This document shows, piece after piece, positions 44,438-54,587 of a DNA stretch of 64,000 nucleotides (position 1 is the first letter of the stretch; the number at the start of each line of letters is the position of its first letter). The DNA comes from Aliiglaciecola sp. (lineage in GTDB: Bacteria > Pseudomonadota > Gammaproteobacteria > Enterobacterales > Alteromonadaceae). Both the position numbers and the translations under genes were made by a program. The notes beneath the pieces were generated by a model. It saw only the letters and a program-made list of their open reading frames with translations, was not told the origin of the DNA and searched no databases. The DNA is taken from NCBI GenBank assembly GCA_028356795.1, contig JAOMVH010000003.1:1-64000 (forward strand). The letters are read 5' to 3'.

Positions 44438-45895
44438 ATGAGTACTATTCTGATTATCAGCGAGCATTCAAAGCGCGCCTATAATCTCGAGACAATCTTG
44501 TCTTTTTTGGGTGAGCAGTGCACCGTCGTTAATTTTTCTCAAGCTATGACTTCATTGAAATCACAAGCGTTTTATGACGGTGTCATTATTGATTGGGAAA
44601 AACCTGAGCTTACCGATGATGTGGTGAGTAAATATCCTGCTCAGCCTTTTGTTGTGATTGGTAACACTAACCAAAACGCCGACTTTCGCTCTAATATCGT
44701 TGGTCAAATTCAAGACCCCGTTACTTATCCCGTACTTACTCAAATGTTGCATCGTTGCCAAGAATATTTACGTAAACGGCCAGCGAAAAGCAAACAAGAA
44801 AGTAAAACGAAGCTATTTCGCAGTTTGGTTGGAAAAAGTGATGAAATCCAAAATGTCCGTCATTTGATTGAGCAGGTGTCTGGCTCCGATGCTAATGTCC
44901 TTGTTTTGGGAGAATCCGGCACCGGTAAAGAGGTGATTGCCCGCAACTTGCACTTTTTGTCAAATCGTAAAGAGGGTCCATTCATTCCCGTGAACTGTGG
45001 AGCCATTCCCGCTGAACTGCTAGAAAGTGAATTGTTTGGGCATGAAAAAGGGGCGTTTACCGGAGCGATAAACTCTCGCAAAGGCAGGTTTGAATTGGCT
45101 GAAAAAGGCACCCTGTTTTTAGATGAAATAGGCGATATGCCGTTGCAAATGCAAGTGAAGTTGTTACGTGTTTTACAAGAACGTTTGTACGAGAGAGTGG
45201 GAGGTAACAAACCCATCAAATGCGATGTTCGCATAGTTGCCGCCACACACCGTGAGCTGGAAGATATGATTAAGGAAGGCTCGTTTAGAGAAGATCTTTA
45301 TTATCGCCTCAATGTTTTCCCCATAGAAAGTCCAGCATTACGAGACAGAAAAGAAGATATTCCTCTGCTTTTACAAGAACTTGTGTCTCGCTTAGAAAAA
45401 GAAAGTGAAACGGCCATTAAGTTTACTGAAAGTGCCATCAACTCGTTAGTAGAGCACCAATGGCCCGGTAACGTACGTGAATTATCAAACTTAATTGAAA
45501 GACTGCTGATTTTGTTTCCCAACCAAGTGGTCGATGTGCAAGATCTGCCGGTTAAATATCAATACACCGATGGTGATGCCTTTGAGCCAGATTACCCCGA
45601 AGAATTATTGGAGCGAGAGGCATTAATTGCCATGTTCAGTGATGATTCAGATGATGACGATTTACTAGGTGAGCCGCAAATGGATGCGTCTAGTTTATCC
45701 GAAGAGACGGTTAATTCTGCGTTACCCTCAGATGGATTGAATTTGAAAGAGTATCTTTCTGAATTAGAAGTTAGCATGATCAATCAAGCGTTAGATCAAC
45801 AAGACGGTGTGGTAGCAAGAGCCGCTGAAGTGTTGGGGATGCGACGAACGACGCTGGTCGAAAAAATGCGAAAATACGCAATTGTTCGCGACTAA
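44438..45895 (+). CDS. flrA: Sigma-54-dependent master flagellar activator FlrA/FleQ
   Basis: Top regulator of polar flagellar genes, activating sigma-54 promoters of flrBC and fliE-type operons; in relatives its activity is lowered by c-di-GMP. The 485 residues have an N-terminal FleQ-type receiver-like domain (1-115), an AAA+ domain (about 140-375) with Walker [10 protein letters not shown], the sigma-54 contact loop GAFTGA, Walker [11 protein letters not shown], and RPGNVREL-like WPGNVREL, and a C-terminal Fis-type helix-turn-helix ([19 protein letters not shown]). No promoter of its own was recognised with confidence in 44276-44437; a small GTTGCT-ATCC-AGCAAC hairpin lies at 44316-44331. 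Confidence 0.96.
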   Translation: MSTILIISEHSKRAYNLETILSFLGEQCTVVNFSQAMTSLKSQAFYDGVIIDWEKPELTDDVVSKYPAQPFVVIGNTNQNADFRSNIVGQIQDPVTYPVLTQMLHRCQEYLRKRPAKSKQESKTKLFRSLVGKSDEIQNVRHLIEQVSGSDANVLVLGESGTGKEVIARNLHFLSNRKEGPFIPVNCGAIPAELLESELFGHEKGAFTGAINSRKGRFELAEKGTLFLDEIGDMPLQMQVKLLRVLQERLYERVGGNKPIKCDVRIVAATHRELEDMIKEGSFREDLYYRLNVFPIESPALRDRKEDIPLLLQELVSRLEKESETAIKFTESAINSLVEHQWPGNVRELSNLIERLLILFPNQVVDVQDLPVKYQYTDGDAFEPDYPEELLEREALIAMFSDDSDDDDLLGEPQMDASSLSEETVNSALPSDGLNLKEYLSELEVSMINQALDQQDGVVARAAEVLGMRRTTLVEKMRKYAIVRD

Positions 45896-46019
45896 CCGTT
45901 AATACCTTTATTTTATCCCGAGCACAGCTCAACCCGCTAAAGACCGCCTAATCGTCATTTTGTTGACGTACTACACCCATAGATATCTCTACACGTCATT
46001 GATTTATATAGCGAAATAT

Positions 46020-46036
46020 TTGGCATGCGAGTTGCA
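46020..46036 (+). promoter_or_regulatory. Sigma-54 promoter for flrBC
   Basis: TTGGCATGCGAGTTGCA matches the sigma-54 consensus at all key positions (TGGCA ... TTGCA) with exact spacing. It lies 50 bases before the flrB ATG, right where FlrA-dependent activation of flrBC is expected. Confidence 0.88.
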
Positions 46037-46085
46037 AGTCCTTAACCCATAGAAATAGATAACACTTTTTTGACGTGGGGAAAGT

Positions 46086-47213
46086 ATGTCGCTAGATAGT
46101 GCATTGCAAGAATCGTTCGACACAAACCATCAAGTAATGGATTTTGCGTCCACCCATCGTTTAAACGCAGATACAAGGCAAGTATCTTTGCAGGAATTTG
46201 AACAACTACAAAACCAAGCAACCCGCCTTGAGCATTTGCTACAAGTTATGCCTGCAGGTGTTGTGGTGATAAATGGAAAAGGTATCGTCAAACAAGCCAA
46301 TGCCCTTGCCAAGACCTTTTTAGGAGAGCCATTAGAAGGGCAAGCTTGGCGAAATATTATAAAACGTTCATTTAAACCCCAAGCTGATGATGGTCATGAA
46401 GTGTCTTTGCACGACGGACGCAAGGTAAAGCTATCAATCACACCATTAAAAGACGAGCCGGGTCAACTTATCGTATTAACTGATCTGACTGAAACTCGCC
46501 AGTTACAGCAACGTATTGGCCACATGCAGCGGTTGTCCTCTTTAGGAAAAACTGTGGCTTCGGTTGTACATCAAATTCGAACGCCATTGTCGGCAGCTGT
46601 ATTGTATGCTTCAAATCTTGCGAGTGACAAACTCACCGAACACGCCAGAGAGCGCTTTAGCCAGAAATTAATCGACCGATTGAAAGATCTTGAGTCACAG
46701 GTTAATGACATGTTGTTGTTTGCTAAAAGTGGCGATCAGCAAGTGGTTGAAACTATCTGTATCAACGAACTTTTCGAACAAGTTTCTGCCGCTAGTGAAA
46801 ACATGTTAGAGCAAGCTGAGGCAAAACTGGTTGTTGGGTTTGATAAGTCTTCGCCAGCAATTATAGGTAACCGACCTGCTTTGCTTGGCGCCATTCAAAA
46901 TATTATTCACAACGCCATTCAAGTAAAGCCTCAAGGTTGTGAAATACAGTTGTTGTGTGACAGTGATGACATCGGTGTTCGTATCTACGTGCAAGACAAT
47001 GGTCCGGGCATTGATACAGATATGCAAGCAAAGATATTCGAACCATTTTATACATCTAAGAGTCAGGGCACAGGTCTTGGTCTTGCCGTCGTAGCGACGG
47101 TCGCGAAGTCACATGGAGGTCGAGTGACGGTTGAGAATCAACAAGATGGCGGCGCACAATTTATGTTGCAATTACCACGTCAACAACAAACAGTAACAAA
47201 GGCGAGGGGATAA
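46086..47213 (+). CDS. flrB: Flagellar sensor histidine kinase FlrB
   Basis: Cytoplasmic kinase that phosphorylates FlrC. The 375 residues contain a PAS-like domain (about 48-135, VMPAGVVVINGKGIVKQAN), the dimerisation/phosphoacceptor helix with His162 in SVVHQIRTPLSAAV, and an ATP-binding domain with N-box NIIHNAIQVK, G1 DNGPGIDTD, F-box IFEPFYTSKSQ and G2 GTGLGLAVV. No membrane segment is visible, as usual for FlrB/FleS. It is two bases from flrC and has a sigma-54 promoter directly upstream. Confidence 0.95.
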   Translation: MSLDSALQESFDTNHQVMDFASTHRLNADTRQVSLQEFEQLQNQATRLEHLLQVMPAGVVVINGKGIVKQANALAKTFLGEPLEGQAWRNIIKRSFKPQADDGHEVSLHDGRKVKLSITPLKDEPGQLIVLTDLTETRQLQQRIGHMQRLSSLGKTVASVVHQIRTPLSAAVLYASNLASDKLTEHARERFSQKLIDRLKDLESQVNDMLLFAKSGDQQVVETICINELFEQVSAASENMLEQAEAKLVVGFDKSSPAIIGNRPALLGAIQNIIHNAIQVKPQGCEIQLLCDSDDIGVRIYVQDNGPGIDTDMQAKIFEPFYTSKSQGTGLGLAVVATVAKSHGGRVTVENQQDGGAQFMLQLPRQQQTVTKARG

Positions 47214-47215
47214 TC

Positions 47216-48556
47216 ATGAGTCAATCTACAGTACTAATCGTTGAAGATGATGCCGGTTTGCGTGAAGCATTGGTCGATACATTATTATTAGGTGGATACC
47301 ATGTCTTAGAAGCAGACTGTGCTGAATCGGCCATGGTAAAACTAGGTAACTCTCAGGTTGATTTAGTGGTAAGTGATATTCAGATGGGGGCCATGAATGG
47401 CTTAACCTTATTGCGCAGTATCAAACAAAAGTTTCCTAACATGCCCGTGCTTTTAATGACGGCTTACGCAACCATTGACGATGCAGTACAAGCAATGCGC
47501 GATGGTGCCACTGATTATTTATCCAAACCCTTTAGCCCGGAAGTATTGCTTAATTTGGTTAGTCGCTACGCTCCTGCGCAGCAGGTTGAATCTAGAGACC
47601 CGATAGCGGCAGACCCCATCAGTATCAACCTATTAAATATTGCAAAGAAAGTGGCAACATCCGACGCCACTGTCATGGTACTTGGCCCTAGTGGGTCAGG
47701 AAAAGAAGTATTGGCACGTTACATTCATGATCAGTCTTCTCGTCATGAACAACCTTTTGTTGCGATCAACTGCGCGGCGATCCCTGAAAACATGCTCGAG
47801 GCCACTTTGTTTGGCTACGAAAAAGGGGCATTCACAGGAGCACTCCAAGCCTGTCCCGGTAAGTTCGAACAGGCACAAACGGGTAGTTTGTTGTTAGACG
47901 AAATTACCGAAATGGATTTGGCCTTACAAGCAAAACTATTGAGAGTATTGCAAGAAAAAGAGGTTGAGCGTTTAGGCGGGAGAAAAACAATCTCTCTTGA
48001 TGTACGCGTCATCGCCACTAGCAACCGAGATCTTAAAGAGGCTGTGGAAAGTGGCAAATTCCGTGAAGATTTGTATTACCGTCTCAACGTATTTCCACTC
48101 ATGTGGTATCCATTAGATAAGCGAGCAGGCGATATTGTACCTCTTGCAGAACACCTTATTGAACGACATTATTCCGGTAAAGACACGCTGCCAGTGCTAA
48201 CCGCCTCGGCGCGCAGCAAGTTATTACAACACCCTTGGCCTGGCAATGTGCGTGAGTTAGAAAACGTGATCCAGCGAGCATTGATATTGACCGATGGAAG
48301 TACCATTGATGCTGGCGATTTAATGATTGAAATTGAAACCGGTCATTCCAGCATAACTGATGTATCGCCCGTTGAAGTTGATGACAGTAAATTAGGTAAT
48401 GAATTGCGTCACCAAGAGCATCAGATTATTTTGGACACCTTACAGTCATGCAATGGTAGGCGTAAAGATGTCGCAGAGCGATTGGGAATCAGCCCGAGAA
48501 CCTTGCGTTATAAATTAGCCAGAATGCGAGAAGTGGGTATAGAGCTTCCTGCTTGA
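47216..48556 (+). CDS. flrC: Sigma-54-dependent flagellar response regulator FlrC
   Basis: Activates middle flagellar genes (hook, basal body, some flagellins) once phosphorylated by FlrB. In 446 residues: receiver domain with IVEDDAG and phosphoacceptor Asp54 in VVSDIQMG, AAA+ domain (about 130-370) with GPSGSGKEV, GAFTGA, LLDEITEMD and WPGNVREL, and a C-terminal Fis-type HTH (RKDVAERLGISPRTLRYKL). Family length. A strong terminator follows at 48578. Confidence 0.96.
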   Translation: MSQSTVLIVEDDAGLREALVDTLLLGGYHVLEADCAESAMVKLGNSQVDLVVSDIQMGAMNGLTLLRSIKQKFPNMPVLLMTAYATIDDAVQAMRDGATDYLSKPFSPEVLLNLVSRYAPAQQVESRDPIAADPISINLLNIAKKVATSDATVMVLGPSGSGKEVLARYIHDQSSRHEQPFVAINCAAIPENMLEATLFGYEKGAFTGALQACPGKFEQAQTGSLLLDEITEMDLALQAKLLRVLQEKEVERLGGRKTISLDVRVIATSNRDLKEAVESGKFREDLYYRLNVFPLMWYPLDKRAGDIVPLAEHLIERHYSGKDTLPVLTASARSKLLQHPWPGNVRELENVIQRALILTDGSTIDAGDLMIEIETGHSSITDVSPVEVDDSKLGNELRHQEHQIILDTLQSCNGRRKDVAERLGISPRTLRYKLARMREVGIELPA

Positions 48557-48577
48557 TAAAACATGTTTACTACGAAC

Positions 48578-48602
48578 AAAGCCGACTTGTCGGCTTTTCT
48601 TT
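48578..48602 (+). terminator. Rho-independent terminator after flrC
   Basis: AAAGCCGA(C)-TT-(G)TCGGCTTT stem of 8 to 9 bases, then TCTTTATTTT. It closes the flrBC unit before the fliE promoter. Confidence 0.85.
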
Positions 48603-48698
48603 ATTTTAACCCTCATAAAACCCTAATTTTAACCATAGCCTCCCGTGTCAATAAAATGTCGCAACTCATATATGATTGAAATATATGGGGTTTATATG

Positions 48699-48715
48699 TT
48701 GGCATTGAGATTGCT
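48699..48715 (+). promoter_or_regulatory. Sigma-54 promoter for the fliEFGHIJ operon
   Basis: TTGGCATTGAGATTGCT matches the consensus at all key positions (TTGGCA ... TTGCT) with exact spacing and lies 86 bases before the fliE ATG. Confidence 0.88.
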
Positions 48716-48800
48716 TAGTATCATTAATAGTAAAATTTAAGATGATTGATGGTTGTTTTTTGACATCAATATGTCGTAGTAACAATCACGGGGACAGCAC

Positions 48801-49130
48801 ATGGAAATCAAAGCACAATCTTTGTACCAAGAGATGCAAGCGATGGCATCGGGCGCAAAACTTGACATTCCAACCGTATCACCACAGGCCGAATTCAATC
48901 CATCATCAAAAAACTTTGGTGACATGCTGGGTCAAGCGATCAATACCGTCAATGAGATGCAATTGGATTCAAAGAATAAACAAATTGCGTTTGAAATGGG
49001 CGATAAATCAATGAGTCTCGCTGATGTAATGGTCACAAAAGAGAAGTCTGGTATTGCTTTTGAAGCGACAGTGCAAGTGCGTAATAAAGTGATGGAAGCA
49101 TACAAGCAAATCATGAATATGCCAGTTTAA
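48801..49130 (+). CDS. fliE: Flagellar hook-basal body protein FliE
   Basis: Joins the MS ring to the proximal rod. The 109-residue helical protein has the family's conserved end (IAFEATVQVRNKVMEAYKQI, close to the usual F-x-V-RNK-EAY-IM-M-QV) and FGDMLGQAINTVNEMQ near the middle. GGGGA lies before the ATG. First gene of the fliEFGHIJ operon. Confidence 0.95.
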   Translation: MEIKAQSLYQEMQAMASGAKLDIPTVSPQAEFNPSSKNFGDMLGQAINTVNEMQLDSKNKQIAFEMGDKSMSLADVMVTKEKSGIAFEATVQVRNKVMEAYKQIMNMPV

Positions 49131-49147
49131 CGGTGAGAGGATAAAAA

Positions 49148-50851
49148 GTGGCTGAGGCAACCAGTACAGAGCTCGCTCTAAGCGATAGCGACAACTTCAA
49201 CGATTCTTCCGAATTTGAACAAAAATCCGGTTTTATGGATGCGTTGGGTAGTGTCGACGTAATGCGTCAAGTGACCATAGTGGTGACATTGATTATTTGT
49301 ATCGCTATCGCCATTTTTATCATGCTTTGGGCCAAAGAGCCTGTGTATCGTCCACTTGGGCAAATGGAAACCCAAGAGCTAATCGATACGCTCGATTACC
49401 TTGACCAGAATTATCCGGACTACATCCTTGAGGGAAATGTCGTCAAGGTCTTAGAAAGTGAATACAAACAAATAAAACTGAATATGACGCGCCAAGGCTT
49501 ATCTTCCTCTTCTTCGTCAGAAGGGACTGATATCATCATGCAGGACATGGGCTTTGGAGTTAGCCAACGAGTTGAGAAAGAGCGTCTCAAACATGCAAGA
49601 GAACAACAAATTGCCCGCACAATAGAAGAAATTAATGGCGTCAAACGGGCCAAGGTTTTACTGGCGTTGCCGGTACACAACGTATTTGCCCGCAGAGAAA
49701 AAAAGGCCAGTGCTACCGTGGTGATTACGTCGGGAAGAGGCGCTACACTATCCAACGAGGAAGTGGGTGCGATAATCGATATCGTTGCTTCTGCGGTACA
49801 GAGCATGGAGCCCAACCGAGTCACAGTGACCGATAGTAATGGTCGTCTACTAAATTCAGGTTCACAAGATGCCGCATCTGCAAGAAGCCGAAAAGAATAC
49901 GAATTAGAGAAACAGCGTGAGTCTGCGTATTTAGGTAAAATTGACTCAATCTTAATTCCGGTTCTGGGCTTGGGGAATTATACTGCACAAGCCGATGTCA
50001 CAATGGATTTCACTGCTGTAGAGCAAACCCAGCGCCGTTATAATCCTGATCTGCCCGCGATTCGCAGTGAAATGTTGGTAGAAGAAAATAGTGTGGGTGG
50101 GGTTATCGCTGGGATCCCCGGAGCATTAACTAATCAGCCTCCCCTTGATTCAAATATTCCTGAAAGAGCAGGCAGCAGCAATTCAACAGCGGTGCAACCA
50201 GGGCGAAACTCCAAAGAAGAAACCCGTAATTATGAGCTCGACACCACAATAAGCCATACCAAACAGCAAACCGGCATTATTAAGAGACTCAGCGTATCTG
50301 TAGCCGTTGACTACATTAGTCAAACTGCTGAAGACGGCACCGTGACCACCTCACCAAGAGCCCAACAGGAACTCCTCAATATTCGCCGTTTATTGCAAGG
50401 TGGTATAGGCTTTGATGTAACCCGAGGTGATTCACTGGAAGTGGTGAGTATCCCATTTAGCAAAGACAATGACTTTGTTCCTGTGGTGTTGCCATATTAT
50501 AAAGAAGAGTGGTTTGCACAAACGGTCAAGGTTGGCGCTGGGGCATTGGTCATTATTGTATTGATTTTCGCCCTCGTAAGACCCTTGTTGGGCAGACTCA
50601 TTAATCCTCAGGATACCACTGAGAGTGACGACTTTGATGTTGATAGTGCCTTAGACCTAGGTGATGAAACAATCTCAATGCTGTCACAAGAATTTGACGA
50701 GGGTCAGGTTGGGTTTGCTGCCGATGGGTCGCTGATGCTACCTGATCTCCACAAAGATGAAGACGTGCTTAAGGCGGTAAGAGCCTTAGTCGCCAATGAA
50801 CCAGAGCTTTCCGCACAAGTTGTGAAAGGCTGGCTAATGCAAGATGAATAG
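49148..50851 (+). CDS. fliF: Flagellar MS-ring protein FliF
   Basis: Forms the membrane MS ring that anchors the C ring and surrounds the export gate. In 567 residues: first membrane segment about 40-61 (VTIVVTLIICIAIAIFIML), ring-building motifs (VKVLESEYKQIKLNM, VLLALPVHNVFARREKKASA), a disordered Ser/Asn-rich stretch near 340-370, second membrane segment about 456-478 (VGAGALVIIVLIFALVRPLL), and a C-terminal FliG-binding tail with DEDVLKAVRALVANEPE. Starts with GTG preceded by GAGAGG. Confidence 0.96.
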   Translation: MAEATSTELALSDSDNFNDSSEFEQKSGFMDALGSVDVMRQVTIVVTLIICIAIAIFIMLWAKEPVYRPLGQMETQELIDTLDYLDQNYPDYILEGNVVKVLESEYKQIKLNMTRQGLSSSSSSEGTDIIMQDMGFGVSQRVEKERLKHAREQQIARTIEEINGVKRAKVLLALPVHNVFARREKKASATVVITSGRGATLSNEEVGAIIDIVASAVQSMEPNRVTVTDSNGRLLNSGSQDAASARSRKEYELEKQRESAYLGKIDSILIPVLGLGNYTAQADVTMDFTAVEQTQRRYNPDLPAIRSEMLVEENSVGGVIAGIPGALTNQPPLDSNIPERAGSSNSTAVQPGRNSKEETRNYELDTTISHTKQQTGIIKRLSVSVAVDYISQTAEDGTVTTSPRAQQELLNIRRLLQGGIGFDVTRGDSLEVVSIPFSKDNDFVPVVLPYYKEEWFAQTVKVGAGALVIIVLIFALVRPLLGRLINPQDTTESDDFDVDSALDLGDETISMLSQEFDEGQVGFAADGSLMLPDLHKDEDVLKAVRALVANEPELSAQVVKGWLMQDE

Positions 50852-50859
50852 GATCTATC

Positions 50860-51894
50860 ATGCCTGAGGAAATGATCGAAGCCCAAGATTATGATGTTGG
50901 TAAACTTGAAGGTGTCGATAAAGCCGCGATATTGTTGTTGAGTCTTTCTGAAGAAGATGCAGCACAGATCTTAAAGCACCTTGAACCCAAGCAAGTGCAA
51001 AAGTTGGGTCAGGCGATGGCTCAAATCGATGATATGACACAGACCAAAATAACCGCTGTGCATAAACACTTCATCGAAGAGATCCAAAACTACAGTACCA
51101 TTGGCTTCCAAAGCCAAGATTTTGTTAAACGGGCTTTGACCGCAGCGCTTGGTGAAGATAAAGCGGCTAACCTGATTGATCAAATCCTTATGGGAAGCGG
51201 AGCCAAGGGACTGGATTCATTGAAATGGATGGACTCCAAGCAAGTAGCTAGCATCATCCGTAACGAGCATCCGCAGATCCAAACTATTGTTATGTCTTAT
51301 CTTGAAGCGGAACAATCGGCTGAAATACTTTCTCAATTCCCTGAGAAGGTTCGTCTTGATCTGATGATGCGTGTGGCTAATCTGGAAGAAGTACAACCTG
51401 CCGCACTGCAAGAATTAAACGAGATTATGGAAAAACAATTTGCTGGTCAAGCGGGTACACAAGCGGCCAAAATGGGCGGCCTGAAATCTGCTGCTGATAT
51501 CATGAACTACCTTGATACTAATATCGAAGGGCAGTTGATGGATGCGATTCGTGAACAAGACGAAGAAATGAGTCAGCAAATTCAAGACTTGATGTTTGTG
51601 TTTGATAACCTTGCTGATGTTGATGACCGATCTATTCAAGCAATATTGCGTGAAGTTCAGCAAGATTCGCTCCTTAAAGCGATTAAAGGCGCTGATGAAG
51701 AGCTTAAGAATAAGATCACCAAAAACATGTCTAAACGTGCTGCAGAAATGTTAATTGATGACCTTGAGGCACTTGGTCCGGTTCGGATCAGTGAAGTGGA
51801 AACTGCGCAGAAAGAAATCCTCTCCGTGGCTCGTCGTTTGGCTGACTCTGGAGAGATCATGCTTGGCGGCGGTGGCGGTGAAGAGTTCTTATAG
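50860..51894 (+). CDS. fliG: Flagellar motor switch protein FliG
   Basis: C-ring protein that touches the stator and converts ion flow to torque. The 344-residue protein has the three FliG parts; visible are the EHPQ motif (IIRNEHPQIQTIVMSYLE, about 125-142), the MFVF-type QDLMFVFDNLADVDD (about 235), and the charged C-terminal torque helix (GADEELKNKITKNMSKRAAEML). The C-terminus ends in a glycine run before EEFL. Eight bases after fliF. Confidence 0.97.
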   Translation: MPEEMIEAQDYDVGKLEGVDKAAILLLSLSEEDAAQILKHLEPKQVQKLGQAMAQIDDMTQTKITAVHKHFIEEIQNYSTIGFQSQDFVKRALTAALGEDKAANLIDQILMGSGAKGLDSLKWMDSKQVASIIRNEHPQIQTIVMSYLEAEQSAEILSQFPEKVRLDLMMRVANLEEVQPAALQELNEIMEKQFAGQAGTQAAKMGGLKSAADIMNYLDTNIEGQLMDAIREQDEEMSQQIQDLMFVFDNLADVDDRSIQAILREVQQDSLLKAIKGADEELKNKITKNMSKRAAEMLIDDLEALGPVRISEVETAQKEILSVARRLADSGEIMLGGGGGEEFL

Positions 51895-51921
51895 TGTTAA
51901 CGTCTTTGTGGGGAATCAGCC

Positions 51922-52704
51922 TTGAGTGATCATGACCTAACTGATGAGGACATTGCAGCTTGGGATTTGCCCTTTTTAGAGGATGATACACCTGCTTCAG
52001 AACATGTCACCAATGCATTTAACCGCAAAAGTAATTGGAAATACGAGCCGCCTGAGGAACAGCCTGAGGAAATCCTGCCACCTACGGCAGAAGAAATTGC
52101 AGAGATCCGGCAAGCCGCCTACCAAGAAGGCTTTGAACAAGGCAAGTTAGAAGGCAATGAAGTTGGCCATGCTGAAGGGAAACAGCAAGGTTATGACGAA
52201 GGCAAAGAGCAAGGGATTAAAGAGGGCACAGAGGAAGGATTACAAGCTGGCCAAGAAACGCTCAATGCTCAACTAGACACATTACAAAGTGTACTTGATA
52301 ACCTTCATCAGCCTACGAGCCAAGTTAATGACCAGCTTAAGGCTGAATTAGTTAAATTATCTGTTTCCCTTGCTCGAGCGGTGATTCGAAGTGAAGTAAC
52401 TTCGAACCAAGATATTGTCACCGGCGCGCTCAATGCCGGCTTGAAAACATTGCCGATAAAAGAAAATGAATATCAAATTAGTATGCATCCTGAAGATGTA
52501 GCCTTGATAAAGTCCTTGTATAACGAACAACAAATTGAAAAAAGTCATTGGGTATTTATCGACAATCCCACAATGAGTCGTGGGGGCTGTGATATTAGCA
52601 CCACCAGTAATGCGGTCGACGTCTCTATTGAGCGACGTTCTAGAGATGTGCTTGATCGCTTTTTGCTGGAGCAAGGCCTTACCGATATTGATTTAGATAG
52701 ATAG
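51922..52704 (+). CDS. fliH: Flagellar export ATPase regulator FliH
   Basis: Cytoplasmic stator of the type III export ATPase FliI. The 260-residue protein has an acidic N-terminus, a run of GxxxG-type repeats at about 72-113 ([19 protein letters not shown] and following), and a C-terminal V-ATPase-subunit-E-like domain ([47 protein letters not shown]). It must start with TTG at 51922: there is no in-frame ATG for over 100 codons, and GGGG lies 8 bases upstream. The rare start may keep the level of FliH low. Confidence 0.93.
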   Translation: MSDHDLTDEDIAAWDLPFLEDDTPASEHVTNAFNRKSNWKYEPPEEQPEEILPPTAEEIAEIRQAAYQEGFEQGKLEGNEVGHAEGKQQGYDEGKEQGIKEGTEEGLQAGQETLNAQLDTLQSVLDNLHQPTSQVNDQLKAELVKLSVSLARAVIRSEVTSNQDIVTGALNAGLKTLPIKENEYQISMHPEDVALIKSLYNEQQIEKSHWVFIDNPTMSRGGCDISTTSNAVDVSIERRSRDVLDRFLLEQGLTDIDLDR

Positions 52705-52709
52705 CACCA

Positions 52710-54041
52710 ATGGATAACTTTGCCCAACAAATTCAAAACTTACAAAGTCACGTATCTGAGTCAACCACAGTGGCCTCGGGCAAATTGGTCCGAGGAATTG
52801 GATTAACCTTAGAAGCGGTAGGTTGCCAAATGCCAGTTGGCAGTCAATGTTTGGTACAAACGATTGACGGCCAAATTGAGGCAGAAGTTGTAGGCTTTGC
52901 AGAAAATATCACTTATTTGATGCCAACCGAAGCGGTAAAAGGGATTGTGCCTGGTTCACGGGTCGAACCATTAGATCGCGAACAAGGCTTGCCGGTGGGG
53001 ATGTCATTATTAGGCCGAGTGGTTGATGGCAATGGCAAACCTATTGATGGCTTAGGCGCAATTAAAGCTGAAAAACGGGTATCTTTGAACAAACCCCCGA
53101 TCAATCCATTGCTAAGAAAACCAATTGCTCAACCAATTGATGTTGGAGTCAGGGCGATTAATTCGGTCATTACCGTTGGTTTAGGGCAGCGAATGGGGTT
53201 ATTCGCAGGAAGCGGGGTAGGTAAAAGTGTGCTTATGGGCATGATGACCCGCGGAACAACTGCCGATGTAGTGGTGGTTGGTTTAGTTGGGGAGCGTGGA
53301 CGAGAAGTTAAAGAGTTTATCCAGGATATTCTGGGTGAAGAAGAGCGTAAGAAATCTGTTGTGGTTGCATCACCCGCTGATACGTCTCCATTGATGAGGT
53401 TAAAAGGGTGTGAAACAGCAGTCGCAATTGCTGAGTATTTTCGAGACAAAGGCATGAATGTGCTGCTGCTTATCGATTCGCTGACTCGATATGCTATGGC
53501 TCAGCGGGAAATAGCACTGGCTGTGGGTGAGCCGCCAGCGACTAAGGGGTATCCACCTTCCGTGTTTGCTCGATTACCTGCTTTGGTTGAACGTGCAGGC
53601 AATGGTCAAGAAGGACAAGGTTCTATTACTGCGTTTTATACGGTTTTGACGGAAGGGGATGACATGCAGGACCCCATTGCTGATGCTGCCAGAGCGATAC
53701 TCGATGGTCATATTGTTTTATCGCGTATTTTGGCTGAATCAGGGCATTACCCAGCGATAGATATTGAGGCTTCAATAAGTCGTGTTATGCCCACGGTTGT
53801 AAGTGAAGAGCACTTAAGTGCAAGCCGCAGAATCAAACAAGTCTACTCCAATTATCAACAAAACAAAGATCTCATTAACATCGGAGCATATACCAAAGGC
53901 ACTGATCCTAGAATGGATCTGGCCATCGCTGCGGAGCCCGCTATTAATGCGTTTTTGCAACAAAGCATGCAACAAGTGCTGCCCTACGATGAGAGTTTAG
54001 AAGGGATGATGGCGTTAACCAAAGGTTTAGGTAACGGATAA
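52710..54041 (+). CDS. fliI: Flagellum-specific export ATPase FliI
   Basis: Hexameric ATPase that helps unload export substrates at the type III gate. The 443 residues carry Walker [11 protein letters not shown] (about 166-175), [11 protein letters not shown], Walker [12 protein letters not shown] and [17 protein letters not shown], all typical of FliI. The stop overlaps the fliJ start (TAATG). Confidence 0.97.
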   Translation: MDNFAQQIQNLQSHVSESTTVASGKLVRGIGLTLEAVGCQMPVGSQCLVQTIDGQIEAEVVGFAENITYLMPTEAVKGIVPGSRVEPLDREQGLPVGMSLLGRVVDGNGKPIDGLGAIKAEKRVSLNKPPINPLLRKPIAQPIDVGVRAINSVITVGLGQRMGLFAGSGVGKSVLMGMMTRGTTADVVVVGLVGERGREVKEFIQDILGEEERKKSVVVASPADTSPLMRLKGCETAVAIAEYFRDKGMNVLLLIDSLTRYAMAQREIALAVGEPPATKGYPPSVFARLPALVERAGNGQEGQGSITAFYTVLTEGDDMQDPIADAARAILDGHIVLSRILAESGHYPAIDIEASISRVMPTVVSEEHLSASRRIKQVYSNYQQNKDLINIGAYTKGTDPRMDLAIAAEPAINAFLQQSMQQVLPYDESLEGMMALTKGLGNG

Positions 54042-54487
54042 TGGCTGAGCGGCAGTTAGAGCTAGTAGCGCGCTGGGAAAGAGACAAAGAAGACAAGCTG
54101 GCGCAAAACTTCCAGATTGCCCAACAACATGCCGACATGAACAAACAGAAATTGTCTAGTCTAGAGCAATACCGCCTTGACTATTTAAAGCAAACCCAAG
54201 TGGTGGCCCATACCCCATTAAACGTCGACAAATTTAATCAACTTCATTCTTTTATAGGAAAACTAGACAAAGCTTGTGAACAGCAAACACAAGTTCTTAA
54301 TCAATCTCGAATTGTTTCTGAACAACGTAAAAATCAATGGTTAGCACAACAGCGAAAGCGCAAAGCGGTAGAAATGTTGTTGAATAAAAGACGCGCCCAG
54401 AAGCAGTTGCGAGAAAGTCGTATCGAACAACAGTTGATGGATGAATTGTCTAATCAGCGATATGTGAGAAAATTACATGTTCGTTAA
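54041..54487 (+). CDS. fliJ: Flagellar export protein FliJ
   Basis: A 148-residue all-helical coiled-coil protein rich in Gln, Lys and Arg (LELVARWERDKEDKLAQNF at the N-terminus, basic QRKRKAVEMLLNKRRAQKQ at the end). FliJ sits in the centre of the FliI ring and connects it to FlhA. Call supported by size, composition and position after fliI. Last gene of the fliE operon. Confidence 0.92.
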   Translation: MAERQLELVARWERDKEDKLAQNFQIAQQHADMNKQKLSSLEQYRLDYLKQTQVVAHTPLNVDKFNQLHSFIGKLDKACEQQTQVLNQSRIVSEQRKNQWLAQQRKRKAVEMLLNKRRAQKQLRESRIEQQLMDELSNQRYVRKLHVR

Positions 54488-54513
54488 ACCCTTGAAAGAG
54501 TCTGAATCATTTT

Positions 54514-54530
54514 TGGAACATTCCTTGCTG
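54514..54530 (+). promoter_or_regulatory. Sigma-54 promoter for the fliK operon
   Basis: TTGGAACATTCCTTGCT: TGG at -24 and TTGCT at -12 with exact spacing; one mismatch (A for C after GG). It lies 58 bases before the fliK ATG, dividing the region into fliEFGHIJ and fliKLMNOPQR-flhB transcripts as in Vibrio. Confidence 0.8.
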
Positions 54531-54587
54531 AGTAAAATCCATAAGTTCGATTTATCAGTCAAATCGATGTGGATATAGGATCTAAAG